The notes under the pieces: model-generated | Databases searched by the model: none | What the model saw: only the letters and a program-made list of their open reading frames with translations | What the model was told of the DNA's origin: nothing | Source of the DNA: Ciceribacter thiooxidans | GTDB lineage: Bacteria > Pseudomonadota > Alphaproteobacteria > Rhizobiales > Rhizobiaceae | DNA: 64,000 nucleotides | Direction of reading: 5' to 3' | NCBI RefSeq assembly: GCF_014126615.1 | Contig: NZ_CP059896.1 | Location: 2,800,501 to 2,864,500, forward strand | Shown here: piece by piece, positions 54,884 through 64,000 of the stretch | How positions within the stretch are numbered: the stretch's first letter is position 1 | Layout of the letters: the number at the start of each line of letters is the position of its first letter | Position numbers and translations under genes: made by a program

Positions 54884-56170
54884 ATGACTTGGCAAAGCCC
54901 GATCGCGCCGGGGATTTCCTGGTATCAGGCAACGGTCGGCGAGCGTCCCGAATATCCGGCGCTCGACGGCTCGACCACGGCCGATATCGCCATTGTCGGC
55001 GGTGGCTATACGGGGCTGCAGGCCGCCTATACGCTTGCCAAGGGCGGCGTCTCGGTCGTCCTGATCGAGGCCAGCCGGATCGGCGACGGCGCGTCGGGGC
55101 GCAACGGCGGGCAGTTGGGCACCGGCCAGCGCGCCTATCCGGACGAACTCGAAGCCGAACTCGGCTACGAGCGGTCGAAGGCACTGTTCGACCTTGCCGA
55201 ACACGCGAAAAAGTACCTCCTCGATTTCGCCGCCGAGCACCGGATCGACATGGAGTTCATGCCGGGGCAGATGAACGTCGCCCACAAGCCGGGGCACGAG
55301 AAGGAGTACCGGCACACGGCCGAGATCGCCGCGACCCGCTACGGCTATCCGCACCTGCGGTTCATGGATGCGAAGGAAACTGCCGAACGCCTCGGCTCCA
55401 GCCATTACCACTACGGCGTCCATGACAGCGGCACGGGCCACATCCACCCGCTGAAACTTGTTGTCGGGCTGGCGCGTGCGGCAAGCGCCGCGGGCGCTGC
55501 AATCCACGAGATGACGCCGGCCATTGCCATCCGGCGCGCCGGCGGCAAGACGCTGATCGACACGCCGAAGGGAACGATCACCGCAAGCCGCGTGCTGATC
55601 GCCACCAATGCTTATATCGGCAATCTCGAACCGGTCACCGCCGCGCATGTCATGCCGATCCGCTCCTTTATCGGGGCGACGGCGCCGCTCGATAAATTCC
55701 CGACCGTCATTCCTGGCGGCGAGGCCGTCGCCGACTCCCGTTTCGTCGTGCGCTATTTCCGCAAATCCCGTGACGGCCGGCTGCTCTTCGGCGGACGCGA
55801 GGCCTATACGGCCGACGCACCGCGGGACATCTCGGCCCATATCCGCCGGCAGATCGCCGAGATCTATCCGGAGCTGAGCGCGATCGAGATCACCCATGGC
55901 TGGGGCGGCTCGGTCGGCATCACCATGCCGCGCAAGCCCTTCGTTCGCGAGGTGATGCCGGGCGTCACCTCGATCGGCGGCTATTCCGGCCACGGCGTGA
56001 TGTTGTCGAACTACTGCGGGAAGCTCTATGGCGAGACGGTGCTCGGCCGTTCGTCGGAGCTCGAATACCTGAGGGACCTGAGAATCCGGCCCTTCCCCGG
56101 CGGTCCGCGGCTCCGCAGCCCGCTCCTCTTCCTGGCGCTGACGTGGTATGCGTTGAGGGACAAGCTCTGA
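54884..56170 (+). CDS. puuB: FAD-dependent oxidoreductase, probable gamma-glutamylputrescine oxidase
   Basis: A 428-residue flavoprotein of the DAO family. The FAD fold is IAIVGGGYTGLQAAYTLA, then IGDGASGRNGGQLGTGQRAY, and the C-terminal GGYSGHGVMLSNYCGKLYGE; the N-terminal extension ISWYQATVGERPEYPALDG is usual in PuuB. It oxidises gamma-glutamylputrescine to the aldehyde and releases H2O2 and ammonia. It starts eight bases after puuA in the same operon, behind GAGGGCG. With PotFGHI it makes a route for putrescine as nitrogen source. Confidence 0.87.
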   Translation: MTWQSPIAPGISWYQATVGERPEYPALDGSTTADIAIVGGGYTGLQAAYTLAKGGVSVVLIEASRIGDGASGRNGGQLGTGQRAYPDELEAELGYERSKALFDLAEHAKKYLLDFAAEHRIDMEFMPGQMNVAHKPGHEKEYRHTAEIAATRYGYPHLRFMDAKETAERLGSSHYHYGVHDSGTGHIHPLKLVVGLARAASAAGAAIHEMTPAIAIRRAGGKTLIDTPKGTITASRVLIATNAYIGNLEPVTAAHVMPIRSFIGATAPLDKFPTVIPGGEAVADSRFVVRYFRKSRDGRLLFGGREAYTADAPRDISAHIRRQIAEIYPELSAIEITHGWGGSVGITMPRKPFVREVMPGVTSIGGYSGHGVMLSNYCGKLYGETVLGRSSELEYLRDLRIRPFPGGPRLRSPLLFLALTWYALRDKL

Positions 56171-56190
56171 GAAGAAAGGCGGCGCCCTCA

Positions 56191-56622
56191 ATGGCAACGG
56201 TAGAGAACGCGCCCGATCGGCCCGTCTGTGTCGCCACGGTTTTTGGAAAGGACGAGGTTGAAGTGACGCGCTCCTTTCTGAGGGCATATGGTATCAGTAC
56301 CGTGGATGCCCCGGCTGGATCCTACCGAGACGAGCAATGGCCCAAAGGAACGGGGGCCTCTCCTATCCTTGTACCGGCCTCGCAGGCGCGCGATGCCGTA
56401 GACCTGCTGCGTTCGACTGAAGACGAGGATGCGGAGAGTTGCGAGGCTTCGGAGAGAGGTGCGGAAGATATGCACTCCAAGAATGAGGACGCGGGCCTCT
56501 TCATACAATGGTGGGGTCTCCTGACTGCGCCTTTCAGGTCCACCAACGATGTGGTCGCTCACGCCCAGAAACGCATCATTCATGATCTGCCCGCCGGCTC
56601 TAGCGAGGATCATGACCTCTAA
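56191..56622 (+). CDS. DUF2007-like hypothetical protein
   Basis: A 143-residue soluble protein. Residues 10-75 look like the small DUF2007 signal-transducing fold (VATVFGKDEVEVTRSFLRAY with ILVPASQARDAVDLLRS). The remainder is acidic, then amphipathic with a Trp-rich segment (LFIQWWGLLTAPFRS). The ATG at 56191 lies 20 bases after the puuB stop, so it may be in that operon, but the base composition here appears less GC-rich than next door and the ribosome site is weak. Function unknown. Confidence 0.65.
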   Translation: MATVENAPDRPVCVATVFGKDEVEVTRSFLRAYGISTVDAPAGSYRDEQWPKGTGASPILVPASQARDAVDLLRSTEDEDAESCEASERGAEDMHSKNEDAGLFIQWWGLLTAPFRSTNDVVAHAQKRIIHDLPAGSSEDHDL

Positions 56623-56744
56623 CATGCGCGACCGCGAATTGCTGCCGTGTGCTCCGGTCGGTGCTTTTTTCGGTTTGGCTACTGGCTTTTTTAAATCGAT
56701 TAGATTAGAAACGCACCAACGTTTCCGACTGAGAGATGCCGCGC

Positions 56745-58217
56745 ATGAGCAGCCAGATTATCCCCGTTGAGCCCTTTGACTACGTCGTCTTCGGCGGCAC
56801 CGGCGACCTTGCCGAACGCAAACTTCTGCCGGCACTCTATCACCGGCAGCTCGCCGGCCAATTGACCGAGCCGACCCGCATCATCGGCGCGTCGCGCACG
56901 CCGCTTTCGGACGACGACTACCGCAAGTTCGCCGAAAACGCGCTGAAGGAGCATCTCCGCCAGGGCGAATACGACGATGCCGAGGTCGCGAAGTTCTGTG
57001 CACGCATCTTCTACGTCCCGGTCGACGCGAAGTCGCCGGAGGGGTGGGACCGGCTGAAGACGCTGCTCGACGATGGCAAGGACATCGTGCGTGCCTTCTA
57101 TCTCGCCGTCTCGCCTTCGATCTTCGGCGACATTGCCGACAAGATCCGCGATTTCGACCTCATCACCAAGTCCACCCGCATCGTCGTCGAGAAGCCGATT
57201 GGCCGCGACCTCGCCTCCGCGCAGGTGCTGAACGACACGATCGGCAAGGTCTTCAAGGAAGAACAGATCTTCCGCATCGACCACTATCTCGGCAAGGAGA
57301 CGGTGCAGAACCTGATGGCGCTCCGGTTCGCCAACGCGCTTTACGAGCCGCTGTGGAATTCGGCTCATATCGACCACGTCCAGATCACTGTCGCCGAATC
57401 GGTCGGCCTCGAGGGCCGCGTCAGCTACTACGACAAGGCCGGCGCGCTGCGCGACATGGTGCAGAACCACATGCTGCAGCTTCTCTGCCTCGTCGCCATG
57501 GAAGCGCCGAACTCGATGGATGCGGAAGCCGTCCGCGACGAGAAGCTCAAGGTGCTCCGTTCGCTAAAACCGATCGACCCCTCGAACGTCGAGCGCCTGA
57601 CGGTGCGTGGCCAGTACAAGGCCGGCGCCTCCGCCGGTGGTCCGGTCAAGGGCTATACCGAGGAACTCGAAGGCCCCTCCGACACGGAAACCTTCGTCGC
57701 CATCAAGGCCGAGATCGGCAACTGGCGCTGGGCGGGTGTTCCCTTCTACCTGCGCACCGGCAAGCGGCTCGCAACCCGTATGTCGGAAATCGTCATTACC
57801 TTCAAGCCGATCCCGCATTCGATCTTCGGTGATGCCGCCGGCCGCATCGAGGCGAACAAGCTCGTCATCCGCCTGCAGCCGGACGAAGGCGTCAAGCAGT
57901 GGCTGATGATCAAGGACCCGGGTCCGGGCGGCATGCGGCTCCGCCATGTGTCGCTCGACATGAGCTTCGCGCAGGCCTTCGACGTGCGCAATCCAGACGC
58001 CTACGAGCGCCTGCTGATGGATGTCATCCGTTCGAACCAGACGCTGTTCATGCGCCGCGACGAGGTTGAGGCCGCGTGGCGCTGGGTCGATCCGATCCTG
58101 ACCGCCTGGGAAGAAACCGGGCAGAAGACACAGGGCTATACCGCCGGCACCTGGGGCCCGAGCCAGGCAATCGCGCTCATCGAGCGTGACGGCCGTACCT
58201 GGCACGAGATCGAGTAA
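56745..58217 (+). CDS. zwf: Glucose-6-phosphate 1-dehydrogenase
   Basis: A 490-residue cytoplasmic enzyme that oxidises glucose 6-phosphate with NADP+ to 6-phosphogluconolactone. The coenzyme motif FGGTGDLAERKLLPAL, the active-site RIDHYLGKETVQNLMALRFA and the KPIGRDLASA loop are complete. The ATG at 56745 has GAGAG nine bases upstream; the ATG at 56736 is too near it. First gene of zwf-pgl-edd, the upper part of the Entner-Doudoroff pathway, the main sugar route in rhizobia. Confidence 0.96.
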   Translation: MSSQIIPVEPFDYVVFGGTGDLAERKLLPALYHRQLAGQLTEPTRIIGASRTPLSDDDYRKFAENALKEHLRQGEYDDAEVAKFCARIFYVPVDAKSPEGWDRLKTLLDDGKDIVRAFYLAVSPSIFGDIADKIRDFDLITKSTRIVVEKPIGRDLASAQVLNDTIGKVFKEEQIFRIDHYLGKETVQNLMALRFANALYEPLWNSAHIDHVQITVAESVGLEGRVSYYDKAGALRDMVQNHMLQLLCLVAMEAPNSMDAEAVRDEKLKVLRSLKPIDPSNVERLTVRGQYKAGASAGGPVKGYTEELEGPSDTETFVAIKAEIGNWRWAGVPFYLRTGKRLATRMSEIVITFKPIPHSIFGDAAGRIEANKLVIRLQPDEGVKQWLMIKDPGPGGMRLRHVSLDMSFAQAFDVRNPDAYERLLMDVIRSNQTLFMRRDEVEAAWRWVDPILTAWEETGQKTQGYTAGTWGPSQAIALIERDGRTWHEIE

Positions 58218-58222
58218 GCGCC

Positions 58223-58921
58223 ATGACGAGCAAGGAAAACACATTCGAAAACGGCGCAGCACTCGCGACAACGCTTGCCGCCACGGTCGCAGCCGCCCTT
58301 TCGGCGGCGGTTGCCGCGCGCGGCGAAGCCTCGATCGCCGTCTCCGGCGGATCGACGCCCAAGGCCTTCTTCGACGCCCTCTCGCGCGAGGCGCTCGATT
58401 GGGAGAAGGTCACGGTCACGCTCGTCGACGAGCGCTTCGTGCCCGCCGACAATCCGCGCTCCAACCATCTCCTGGTCGCGACCCATCTTTTGAAGAACGC
58501 CGCGGCAAAGGCCCGCTTCCTGCCGCTCTTCAGCGCGGCGGACTCGGCGGAAGAGGCAGCGGAACGTGCGACGGAAGCGGCGGCGGCACTCGCGCAGCCC
58601 TTCGACGTCGTCGTGCTCGGCATGGGCAATGACGGCCACACCGCCTCCTTCTTCCCCGGCGGCAACCATCTGGCGGAGGCGCTCGACCTTTCCCTGCCGC
58701 GGCGGGTGATGACGATGGAGGCCGAAGGTGCCGGCGAAACCCGCCTCACCTTCTCCTTCTCCGGCCTTCAGGATGCCCGGCTTCTGGTGCTTCATATCGA
58801 AGGCGCGGAGAAGAAGGCCGTGCTCGACAAGGCGCTCGCCGGCAAAGACGAGGCTGAAATGCCGGTCCGCGCGGTTCTCAATCGCGCCGCCTCGCCCGTC
58901 GAGATATACTGGGCGCCCTGA
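58223..58921 (+). CDS. pgl: 6-Phosphogluconolactonase
   Basis: A 232-residue cytoplasmic hydrolase that opens 6-phosphogluconolactone to 6-phosphogluconate. Family motifs are IAVSGGSTPKAFFDAL, VTLVDERFVPADNPRSNH and VVVLGMGNDGHTASFFPG. It lies five bases after zwf. A perfect hairpin is in the gap to edd. Confidence 0.95.
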   Translation: MTSKENTFENGAALATTLAATVAAALSAAVAARGEASIAVSGGSTPKAFFDALSREALDWEKVTVTLVDERFVPADNPRSNHLLVATHLLKNAAAKARFLPLFSAADSAEEAAERATEAAAALAQPFDVVVLGMGNDGHTASFFPGGNHLAEALDLSLPRRVMTMEAEGAGETRLTFSFSGLQDARLLVLHIEGAEKKAVLDKALAGKDEAEMPVRAVLNRAASPVEIYWAP

Positions 58922-58945
58922 CGCCCTTCTTGTCGCGTCCGCACC

Positions 58946-58966
58946 GCCGGCAGCCCGACTGCCGGC
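58946..58966 (+). other. Intercistronic hairpin between pgl and edd
   Basis: GCCGGCAG / CTGCCGGC, an 8-bp perfect stem with a 5-base loop, followed by GCCCG-AA-CGGGC (58985-58996). No T-run. It may tune edd expression relative to zwf-pgl. Confidence 0.45.
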
Positions 58967-59048
58967 CGGGCCGGCGCCGAGATGAGCCCGAACGGGCGTG
59001 CGATCCTCCCTTCGCGGTCCGTTCACCCGAACAGACAGGATGATATCC

Positions 59049-60866
59049 ATGACCGCCGACAAACGCATTGAAGCCATCACCAAGCGCATCGTCGAACGCT
59101 CTAAGGCGAGCCGCGAGCGCTATCTCGACCGCGTCCGCAGCCAGATCGCCAAGGGCGTGCATCGCTCCGTGCTCTCCTGCGGCAATCTCGCCCACGGCTT
59201 TGCGGCCTGCGCGCCGTCGGAGAAGGCGGATCTTGCCGGCGACGCCGTGCCCAATCTCGGGATCATCACCTCCTACAACGACATGCTCTCGGCGCATCAG
59301 CCGTTCGAGACCTTCCCCGCGATCATCCGCGAGGCGGCGCGCGAGGCCGGCGGCGTGGCGCAGGTGGCCGGCGGCGTTCCGGCCATGTGTGACGGCGTGA
59401 CCCAGGGTCAGCCCGGCATGGAGCTCTCGCTCTTTTCCCGCGACCTGATCGCCATGGCCGCCGCCGTCGGCCTTTCGCACAACATGTTCGATGCGGCGGT
59501 CTATCTCGGCATTTGCGACAAGATCGTCCCCGGTCTGGCGATCGCAGCGCTGACCTTCGGTCACCTTCCGGCGGTCTTCATTCCGGCCGGACCGATGACC
59601 AGCGGCCTGCCGAACGACGAGAAGTCCCGCATCCGCCAGCTTTATGCCGAAGGCAAGGTCGGCCGTGCCGAACTGCTGGAAGCGGAATCGAAATCCTATC
59701 ACGGTCCCGGCACCTGCACCTTCTACGGCACGGCGAACTCCAACCAGATGCTGATGGAGATCATGGGCCTGCACATGCCGGGCGCCTCCTTCGTCAACCC
59801 GAACACGCCGCTCCGCGAAGCGCTGACGCGTGAAGCCGCCAAGCGGGCGCTCGCCATCACCGCGCTCGGCAACGAGTTCACGCCGGTCGGCGAGATGATC
59901 GACGAACGCTCGATCGTCAACGGCGTCGTGGGGCTGCATGCGACCGGCGGCTCCACCAACCACACCATGCACCTCGTCGCGATGGCGCGCGCCGCAGGCA
60001 TCGAACTGAGCTGGCAGGACATCTCCGATCTTTCCGACATCGTGCCGCTTCTCGCCCGGGTCTATCCGAACGGCCTCGCCGACGTGAACCATTTCCATGC
60101 CGCCGGCGGCATGGGCTTCCTCATCAAGGAGCTCCTGAAGGGCGGTCTCCTGCATGAGGATGTCCGCACCGTCTACGGCCACGGGCTTGCCGCCTACACG
60201 GTCGAACCGAGGCTTGCGGAAGACGGAACCGTTCAACGCGAGGCAGCTCCCGAAAAGAGCGCCGATCCGAAGGTGCTCGCCGCAATTGAGACGCCGTTCC
60301 AGCCGACCGGCGGGCTCAAGATGCTCACCGGCAATCTCGGCAAGTCGGTGATCAAGATCTCCGCGGTCAAGCCCGAGCGGCACGTGATCGTGGCGCCGGC
60401 GATCGTCTTCCACGACCAGCAGGAACTGCAGGACGCCTTCAAGGCGGGCAAGCTCGACCGCGACTTCGTCGCCGTCGTCCGGTTCCAGGGCCCGCGTGCG
60501 AACGGCATGCCGGAACTGCATCGCCTCACTCCTCCGCTCGGCGTGCTGCAGGACCGCGGCCACAAGGTGGCGCTCGTCACCGACGGCCGCATGTCCGGTG
60601 CGTCGGGCAAGGTGCCGGCGGCGATCCATGTGACGCCGGAGGCGAGCAACGGCGGGCCGATCGCCAGGATCCGCAACGGCGACATGATCCGTCTGGACGC
60701 TGTCGCTGGCACGCTCGAAGTGATGGTCGACGCGGCCGAGTTCGACGCCCGCCCGGCGGTCACCGTCGATCTCTCCGAGAACGAATTCGGTCTCGGACGC
60801 GAACTCTTCGCCACCTTCCGCCGCACCGCCGGCCCCGCCGACCAGGGCGCCAGCGTTCTTTACTGA
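59049..60866 (+). CDS. edd: Phosphogluconate dehydratase
   Basis: A 605-residue 4Fe-4S enzyme of the IlvD/Edd family that turns 6-phosphogluconate into KDPG. Family pieces are [40 protein letters not shown] and [11 protein letters not shown] (cluster cysteines), then [13 protein letters not shown] and the C-terminal [20 protein letters not shown]. The ATG at 59049 is preferred to the nearby ATG at 59040. eda, the aldolase of the pathway, is not in this window. A perfect hairpin follows the stop. Confidence 0.95.
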   Translation: MTADKRIEAITKRIVERSKASRERYLDRVRSQIAKGVHRSVLSCGNLAHGFAACAPSEKADLAGDAVPNLGIITSYNDMLSAHQPFETFPAIIREAAREAGGVAQVAGGVPAMCDGVTQGQPGMELSLFSRDLIAMAAAVGLSHNMFDAAVYLGICDKIVPGLAIAALTFGHLPAVFIPAGPMTSGLPNDEKSRIRQLYAEGKVGRAELLEAESKSYHGPGTCTFYGTANSNQMLMEIMGLHMPGASFVNPNTPLREALTREAAKRALAITALGNEFTPVGEMIDERSIVNGVVGLHATGGSTNHTMHLVAMARAAGIELSWQDISDLSDIVPLLARVYPNGLADVNHFHAAGGMGFLIKELLKGGLLHEDVRTVYGHGLAAYTVEPRLAEDGTVQREAAPEKSADPKVLAAIETPFQPTGGLKMLTGNLGKSVIKISAVKPERHVIVAPAIVFHDQQELQDAFKAGKLDRDFVAVVRFQGPRANGMPELHRLTPPLGVLQDRGHKVALVTDGRMSGASGKVPAAIHVTPEASNGGPIARIRNGDMIRLDAVAGTLEVMVDAAEFDARPAVTVDLSENEFGLGRELFATFRRTAGPADQGASVLY

Positions 60867-60896
60867 GCGTCAACGCGACGCGCTGAACGCATGAGG

Positions 60897-60923
60897 AAGG
60901 GCGGGTCACACGGACCCGCCCTT
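60897..60923. terminator. Hairpin between convergent edd and MFS gene
   Basis: AAGGGCGGGTC / GACCCGCCCTT is an 11-bp perfect stem with a 5-base loop, between the edd stop (60866) and the MFS stop (60945). The flanks are pyrimidine-rich on the edd side (CACCTTCTTCC). It probably ends both transcripts. Confidence 0.7.
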
Positions 60924-60944
60924 CACCTTCTTCCAAACCTGATC

Positions 60945-62150
60945 TCAGACTGCCACAGGCACCGGCGCCCGTGAGCGTACTCCGACAAGGATACTGAAGG
61001 CGGCGAGGATCAGCACGATCCCGCTCATGGCGGTCGTCGCCATGCCACCGCCGAAGTCGAAGACCACGCCGCCCAATCCGGCGCCGAGGCCGATCGCGAA
61101 ATTGATCGAGGCGACGAAGAGGCCCCCCGCACTTTCGGCCTCGTCCGGCACGGTGCGCGCAATCCAGCTCGACCAGGCCACCGGCACACCGCCGAAGAAC
61201 AGACCCCAGAGCACGACCGCAAGAACGTCGAAGACCGGATTCGTACCGATCGCGACGATCGCCACCGCCAGCGTGCCCATGAGAAGCGGCGCCATGACCA
61301 GCGTCAGGCGCAGGCTCTTCTGCACGAGCCTGCCGGCCAGAAGCGTGCCGAGAAAATTGGCGACGCCGAAGCCGAGCAGAATCGTCGAGATAGAGGCGAT
61401 CGAAAATCCGCTGCCGCTCTCCAGATAGGCGCGGAGATAGGTAAAGAAGACGAAGTGGCCGCCGAAGACGAGGAGCACGGCCAGCATGCCGAGACCGATA
61501 CCCGGTCGGCGGAGCACCTCGACCAGTGTGCCGAGTTTTGCCGTACCGGTCGGACGCAGGCTCGGCAGGGTCAGCCACTGCGCCAGCAGGGCCGCGAGCC
61601 CCAGCGCGGCGGCGAGCAGGAAGACGTCGCGCCAGCCGATGAGGTCGCCGAGATAGCTACCCACCGGCGCCGCGAGCACGGTCGCGACCGACACCCCGCT
61701 CATGAGGATGGCGAGCGCCCTCGGCACGAGGACCGGCGGCACCAACCGCATCGTGACGGCGGTCGACATGGCCCAGAATCCGCCGAGCGCCACTCCGAGA
61801 AGCACACGGCCGAAGAGCAGCAACGGCAGGCCCGGCGCGAAGGCGACGAAGAGGTTGGAGGTGACCAGCAGCGCGGAAAAGAACATCAGCAGTTTGCGAC
61901 GATCGGCACTGCGCGCGGCAGCGGTAATCAGCAGACTGGTGACGAAACCGAAGAGCGCGGTGGTCGTCACCGCCTGCCCGGCCGAACCCTCGCTGATCGC
62001 GAGATCTGCCGCGATGGGAGTGAGGAGGCTCGCCGGCAGGAATTCGGCGGTCACCAGGCTGAAAACACCGATCGTCATGGAAGCGACCGCCGACCAGGCC
62101 GGCACTTGCCGCCCGCCTGCACCGCGGTCGTGATTGGTCGTGGAAGTCAT
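60945..62150 (-). CDS. MFS efflux transporter (AraJ/NepI-like)
   Basis: A 401-residue inner-membrane protein with twelve helices. Helix 1 (TIGVFSLVTAEFLPASLLTP) and the loop motif FGRVLLGVALGGFWAMSTAV are typical of the AraJ/NepI/PbuE class of drug, sugar or nucleoside exporters. Divergent from an AraC-family regulator, with an 85-base gap, so the regulator probably controls it. Substrate unknown. Confidence 0.88.
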   Translation of the reverse strand: MTSTTNHDRGAGGRQVPAWSAVASMTIGVFSLVTAEFLPASLLTPIAADLAISEGSAGQAVTTTALFGFVTSLLITAAARSADRRKLLMFFSALLVTSNLFVAFAPGLPLLLFGRVLLGVALGGFWAMSTAVTMRLVPPVLVPRALAILMSGVSVATVLAAPVGSYLGDLIGWRDVFLLAAALGLAALLAQWLTLPSLRPTGTAKLGTLVEVLRRPGIGLGMLAVLLVFGGHFVFFTYLRAYLESGSGFSIASISTILLGFGVANFLGTLLAGRLVQKSLRLTLVMAPLLMGTLAVAIVAIGTNPVFDVLAVVLWGLFFGGVPVAWSSWIARTVPDEAESAGGLFVASINFAIGLGAGLGGVVFDFGGGMATTAMSGIVLILAAFSILVGVRSRAPVPVAV

Positions 62151-62216
62151 CGGTTTGTCCTTTCGCGATGGGAGGAGTTACACCGCAAGAAAGCTAGGCT
62201 GGACTCTCCGGACTTT

Positions 62217-62229
62217 CTATGTCACATAG
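62217..62229. promoter_or_regulatory. Small palindrome before the AraC gene
   Basis: CTATG-TCA-CATAG lies seven bases before the araC-family start, within the 85-base divergent gap. GGACT/AGTCC flanks extend the symmetry loosely. Possible operator of the AraC-type protein; inference only. Confidence 0.35.
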
Positions 62230-62235
62230 TCCGCT

Positions 62236-63249
62236 ATGCTTGATCGAAAGTCCGACAATTCAGCTCCGTCCGGCTTACTCGACACGGACCTCGTCAGCGA
62301 GCTGCTGCTCGGCATGCGGCTCGTGGGCGTCGACTACCGCCGCATCGAGCTCTCGCCACCATTTGCCTATGCCTTCGGCGACGGCGACAGTCGCGCCAAA
62401 TTCCTGTTCGTGGCGCGTGGGTCGATCGCGTTGCGAGCGCCGAGCGGCGTGCTGCACGAAATGAAGGCCGGTGATGCGGCGCTTCTGCCGCGTGGCGGCC
62501 TTCACGTGATCGGTTCATCACCGGACGTTTCCCAACCCTGCACCGAGCTCGCCTCGCTACGGCGGGAGCCTCTCTGCTCGATGGTGAGCGACATCAGGGC
62601 TTGCGATGAAAGTGCCTGCAGCGAGAAGGAGCCCGTGCTGATCTTCTCCGCCTGCATGGATTTCGATCTCGGCGGCATGCACCCTCTCGTGGCGCTGATG
62701 CCCGAGGTCATGCGTGTGGGCACGATCATGGTGCGCTATCCGGAGATCCTGCCGATGCTCGAGGCGATGGCACGGGAAGTCAGCCAGGGCCGCGCCGGCT
62801 ATGCGGGCATTCTCGCCCGCCTCGCAGATGTGGTCGCAGCCTCCATCGTCCGAGCATGGGTGGAATGCGGATGCGGCGACGCGACCGGCTGGATCGCCGC
62901 GCTGCGCGATCCGCGTCTCGGGCGCGTGCTGGTCGCACTCCATCGCGAGCCCGGTCGCGACTGGACGCTTGCGGAACTGGCGAAGCTCATGGGCGCATCA
63001 CGCTCCGTCTTCGCCGAACGTTTCCTTGCGGTCACCGGCATGACGCCGGTGCGCTATCTCACCGAGCTGCGTATGCGGCTTGCCGCACAATGGATCAGCC
63101 GCGACCGCATGCCGATCGAAACCGCCGCCCATCGGCTGGGCTACGGTTCGCAGGCGGCCTTCTCACGGGCCTTCAAACGGGTGACCGGGCGTTCGCCCGG
63201 TGCGATCGCCGGCGAGGCGAGACAGGAGCGGACCCGCATCGCGGTGTAG
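62236..63249 (+). CDS. AraC-family regulator with cupin-type sensor domain
   Basis: A 337-residue regulator. The N-terminal half is a cupin-like domain (GMRLVGVDYRRIELSPPFAY, KFLFVARGSIALRAPSGVLH), and the C-terminal third has the two helix-turn-helix units of AraC, with WTLAELAKLMGASRSVFAER and AHRLGYGSQAAFSRAFKRVT. It ends with a short basic tail. A Cys-containing patch (ACDESACSEKEP) lies between the halves and may sense redox or metal. It is divergent from the MFS exporter and probably controls it. Confidence 0.9.
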   Translation: MLDRKSDNSAPSGLLDTDLVSELLLGMRLVGVDYRRIELSPPFAYAFGDGDSRAKFLFVARGSIALRAPSGVLHEMKAGDAALLPRGGLHVIGSSPDVSQPCTELASLRREPLCSMVSDIRACDESACSEKEPVLIFSACMDFDLGGMHPLVALMPEVMRVGTIMVRYPEILPMLEAMAREVSQGRAGYAGILARLADVVAASIVRAWVECGCGDATGWIAALRDPRLGRVLVALHREPGRDWTLAELAKLMGASRSVFAERFLAVTGMTPVRYLTELRMRLAAQWISRDRMPIETAAHRLGYGSQAAFSRAFKRVTGRSPGAIAGEARQERTRIAV

Positions 63250-63253
63250 TCCC

Positions 63254-64000
63254 TCAGAGCATCGCCATGTAGCGATTGAGGTCGGCCATCCTTGGTACGA
63301 CGATCAGGGTCTTGACCTCGCCGCGCTTGAAGGCCTTCAGGAAGCGATTGTAGTCGTTGAAGACGACGCAGCCGGAGGAGTCGCCGCGCACCCTCAGGAG
63401 GTAGGTGTGGGTGAGAAAGCCGTCACGGCCGAACATCTTGGCGTCGCCGACCGGCGTCATACGGATCGCCTCGACCCCGTGAAAGCGGGACTCGCGCATG
63501 CGCAGGCTATAGACATTCGGCGGCGTAGAGCCACGGTTCTTCACGTGCACGTATTTCGGATTGTCGCGATAGGAACCGCGGCCGGAATGAGCCTCGAGCC
63601 TCTCGCCGTTCGGCATATGGACCACGCCGGCGGAGATGTCATAGACGGCAATACGGTTGCCACGGCCGGGGAGCTGCGCCTTGCGGCCGAAGATCGACGG
63701 GCGATCCTCGTCCTCCTCGATGATCGACTTCGAAGGCTTGGCATAGGTGAGGAGCGGCGACTTCGCCGGTTTGGTGTCTTGTTCGACTTCGGCCTTGGCG
63801 GCGGGCGCCGCGATCCGTGGGCGCGCAGCGGGCAGAGGCCCGTCTTCCGGCAAGCCATTGTCGATTTCCTCGCCGCCGGCAAGCACATCGCCGAAGGCAT
63901 CCTCGACCAGCGCGCTATCGACCGTCTCGTGTGCCGAGGTGGGTGCGGCATAGGCGAGCGCGGTTGCCGTACCGTTTGCGGCAGGGATCGAGCCCGTGGT
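63254..64000 (-). CDS. DUF2778 protein, C-terminal part (N-terminus off the window)
   Basis: The frame is open from the window end at 64000 to the stop at 63254, 248 residues. The first 110 residues are low-complexity Ala/Pro/Glu-rich. The rest matches DUF2778: the strand IAVYDISAGVVHMPNGERLE, AHSGRGSYRDNPKYVHVKNR, and the late GDSSGCVVFNDYNRF, whose Ser-x-Gly-Cys core is the active-site pattern of L,D-transpeptidase-like Tlde1 peptidoglycan enzymes. Full-length relatives carry an N-terminal membrane helix. It may act on the cell wall, or as a secreted toxin in some bacteria. The AraC gene is four bases away, convergent. Confidence 0.8.
   Translation of the reverse strand, partial: TTGSIPAANGTATALAYAAPTSAHETVDSALVEDAFGDVLAGGEEIDNGLPEDGPLPAARPRIAAPAAKAEVEQDTKPAKSPLLTYAKPSKSIIEEDEDRPSIFGRKAQLPGRGNRIAVYDISAGVVHMPNGERLEAHSGRGSYRDNPKYVHVKNRGSTPPNVYSLRMRESRFHGVEAIRMTPVGDAKMFGRDGFLTHTYLLRVRGDSSGCVVFNDYNRFLKAFKRGEVKTLIVVPRMADLNRYMAML

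Noticed and set aside
62217..62229. Treating the palindrome before the AraC gene as a proven operator
   Set aside because: Arms of only five bases; kept as a low-confidence feature, not as a finding.

Overview
The window is GC-rich DNA from an alphaproteobacterium of the Rhizobiales, most like Sinorhizobium/Ensifer and relatives. This rests on the gene content (CbrA-type cell-cycle kinase, phasin, potFGHI, acetoacetyl-CoA synthetase, aceA, zwf-pgl-edd), a tRNA-His lacking G-1 and C73, CtrA- and FixK-type DNA sites and a RIME-like intergenic repeat. Species cannot be fixed from sequence alone.

Left part (1 to about 30.1 kb): a low-oxygen / denitrification block. It holds two divergent HupE/UreJ-like genes, hemN (anaerobic haem synthesis), the nitric oxide reductase set norEFCBQD, a small membrane protein, a hemerythrin-like protein and nnrU. 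Next come ubiD/ubiX and, divergently, ubiT-ubiU-ubiV plus a coupled gene of unknown function. These are the genes for oxygen-independent ubiquinone synthesis, which a respirer without oxygen needs. Then come a TRAP dicarboxylate-type transporter (dctPQM) with a DctS/DctR-like two-component system, an ABC export-type permease/ATPase with an AttH/CrtC-like secreted protein, and a nucleotide-metabolism group (predicted kinase, a PRPP synthetase with an extra N-terminal domain, a phosphoribosyltransferase). Five 14-bp sites with the FNR/NnrR/FixK core TTG-N8-CAA lie in front of hemN, norC, norE (and the opposite operon), ubiT/ubiD and the PRPP synthetase gene, so much of the block looks like one oxygen/NO-responsive regulon.

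Middle (30.2 to 47.9 kb): tRNA-His(GTG), phasin with two PhaR-like sites over its promoter, a cbrA-like histidine kinase behind a perfect CtrA box, a ferric-iron-type ABC permease, acetoacetyl-CoA synthetase, an AsmA-like protein, putrescine transporter potFGHI, an XRE/ScfR-type regulator next to aceA with an array of TTTACA repeats between them, and a RIME-like repeat.

Right part (48 to 64 kb): a chemoreceptor, a LysR regulator, an HI0933-like flavoprotein, puuA/puuB (putrescine degradation, matching the transporter), the Entner-Doudoroff operon zwf-pgl-edd, an MFS exporter with a divergent AraC regulator, and a truncated DUF2778 protein at the edge.

Two genes, norC and the aceA-linked regulator, are each broken by one missing base in a short G/C run. 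No insertion sequence, integrase, CRISPR array or gene-free stretch over 300 bases was seen. No single wholly new system is obvious. The best candidates for novelty are the gene coupled to ubiV, the PAS-like/PRPP-synthetase fusion under a FixK-type box, and the pattern of hairpins placed after norB, dctP and potF.
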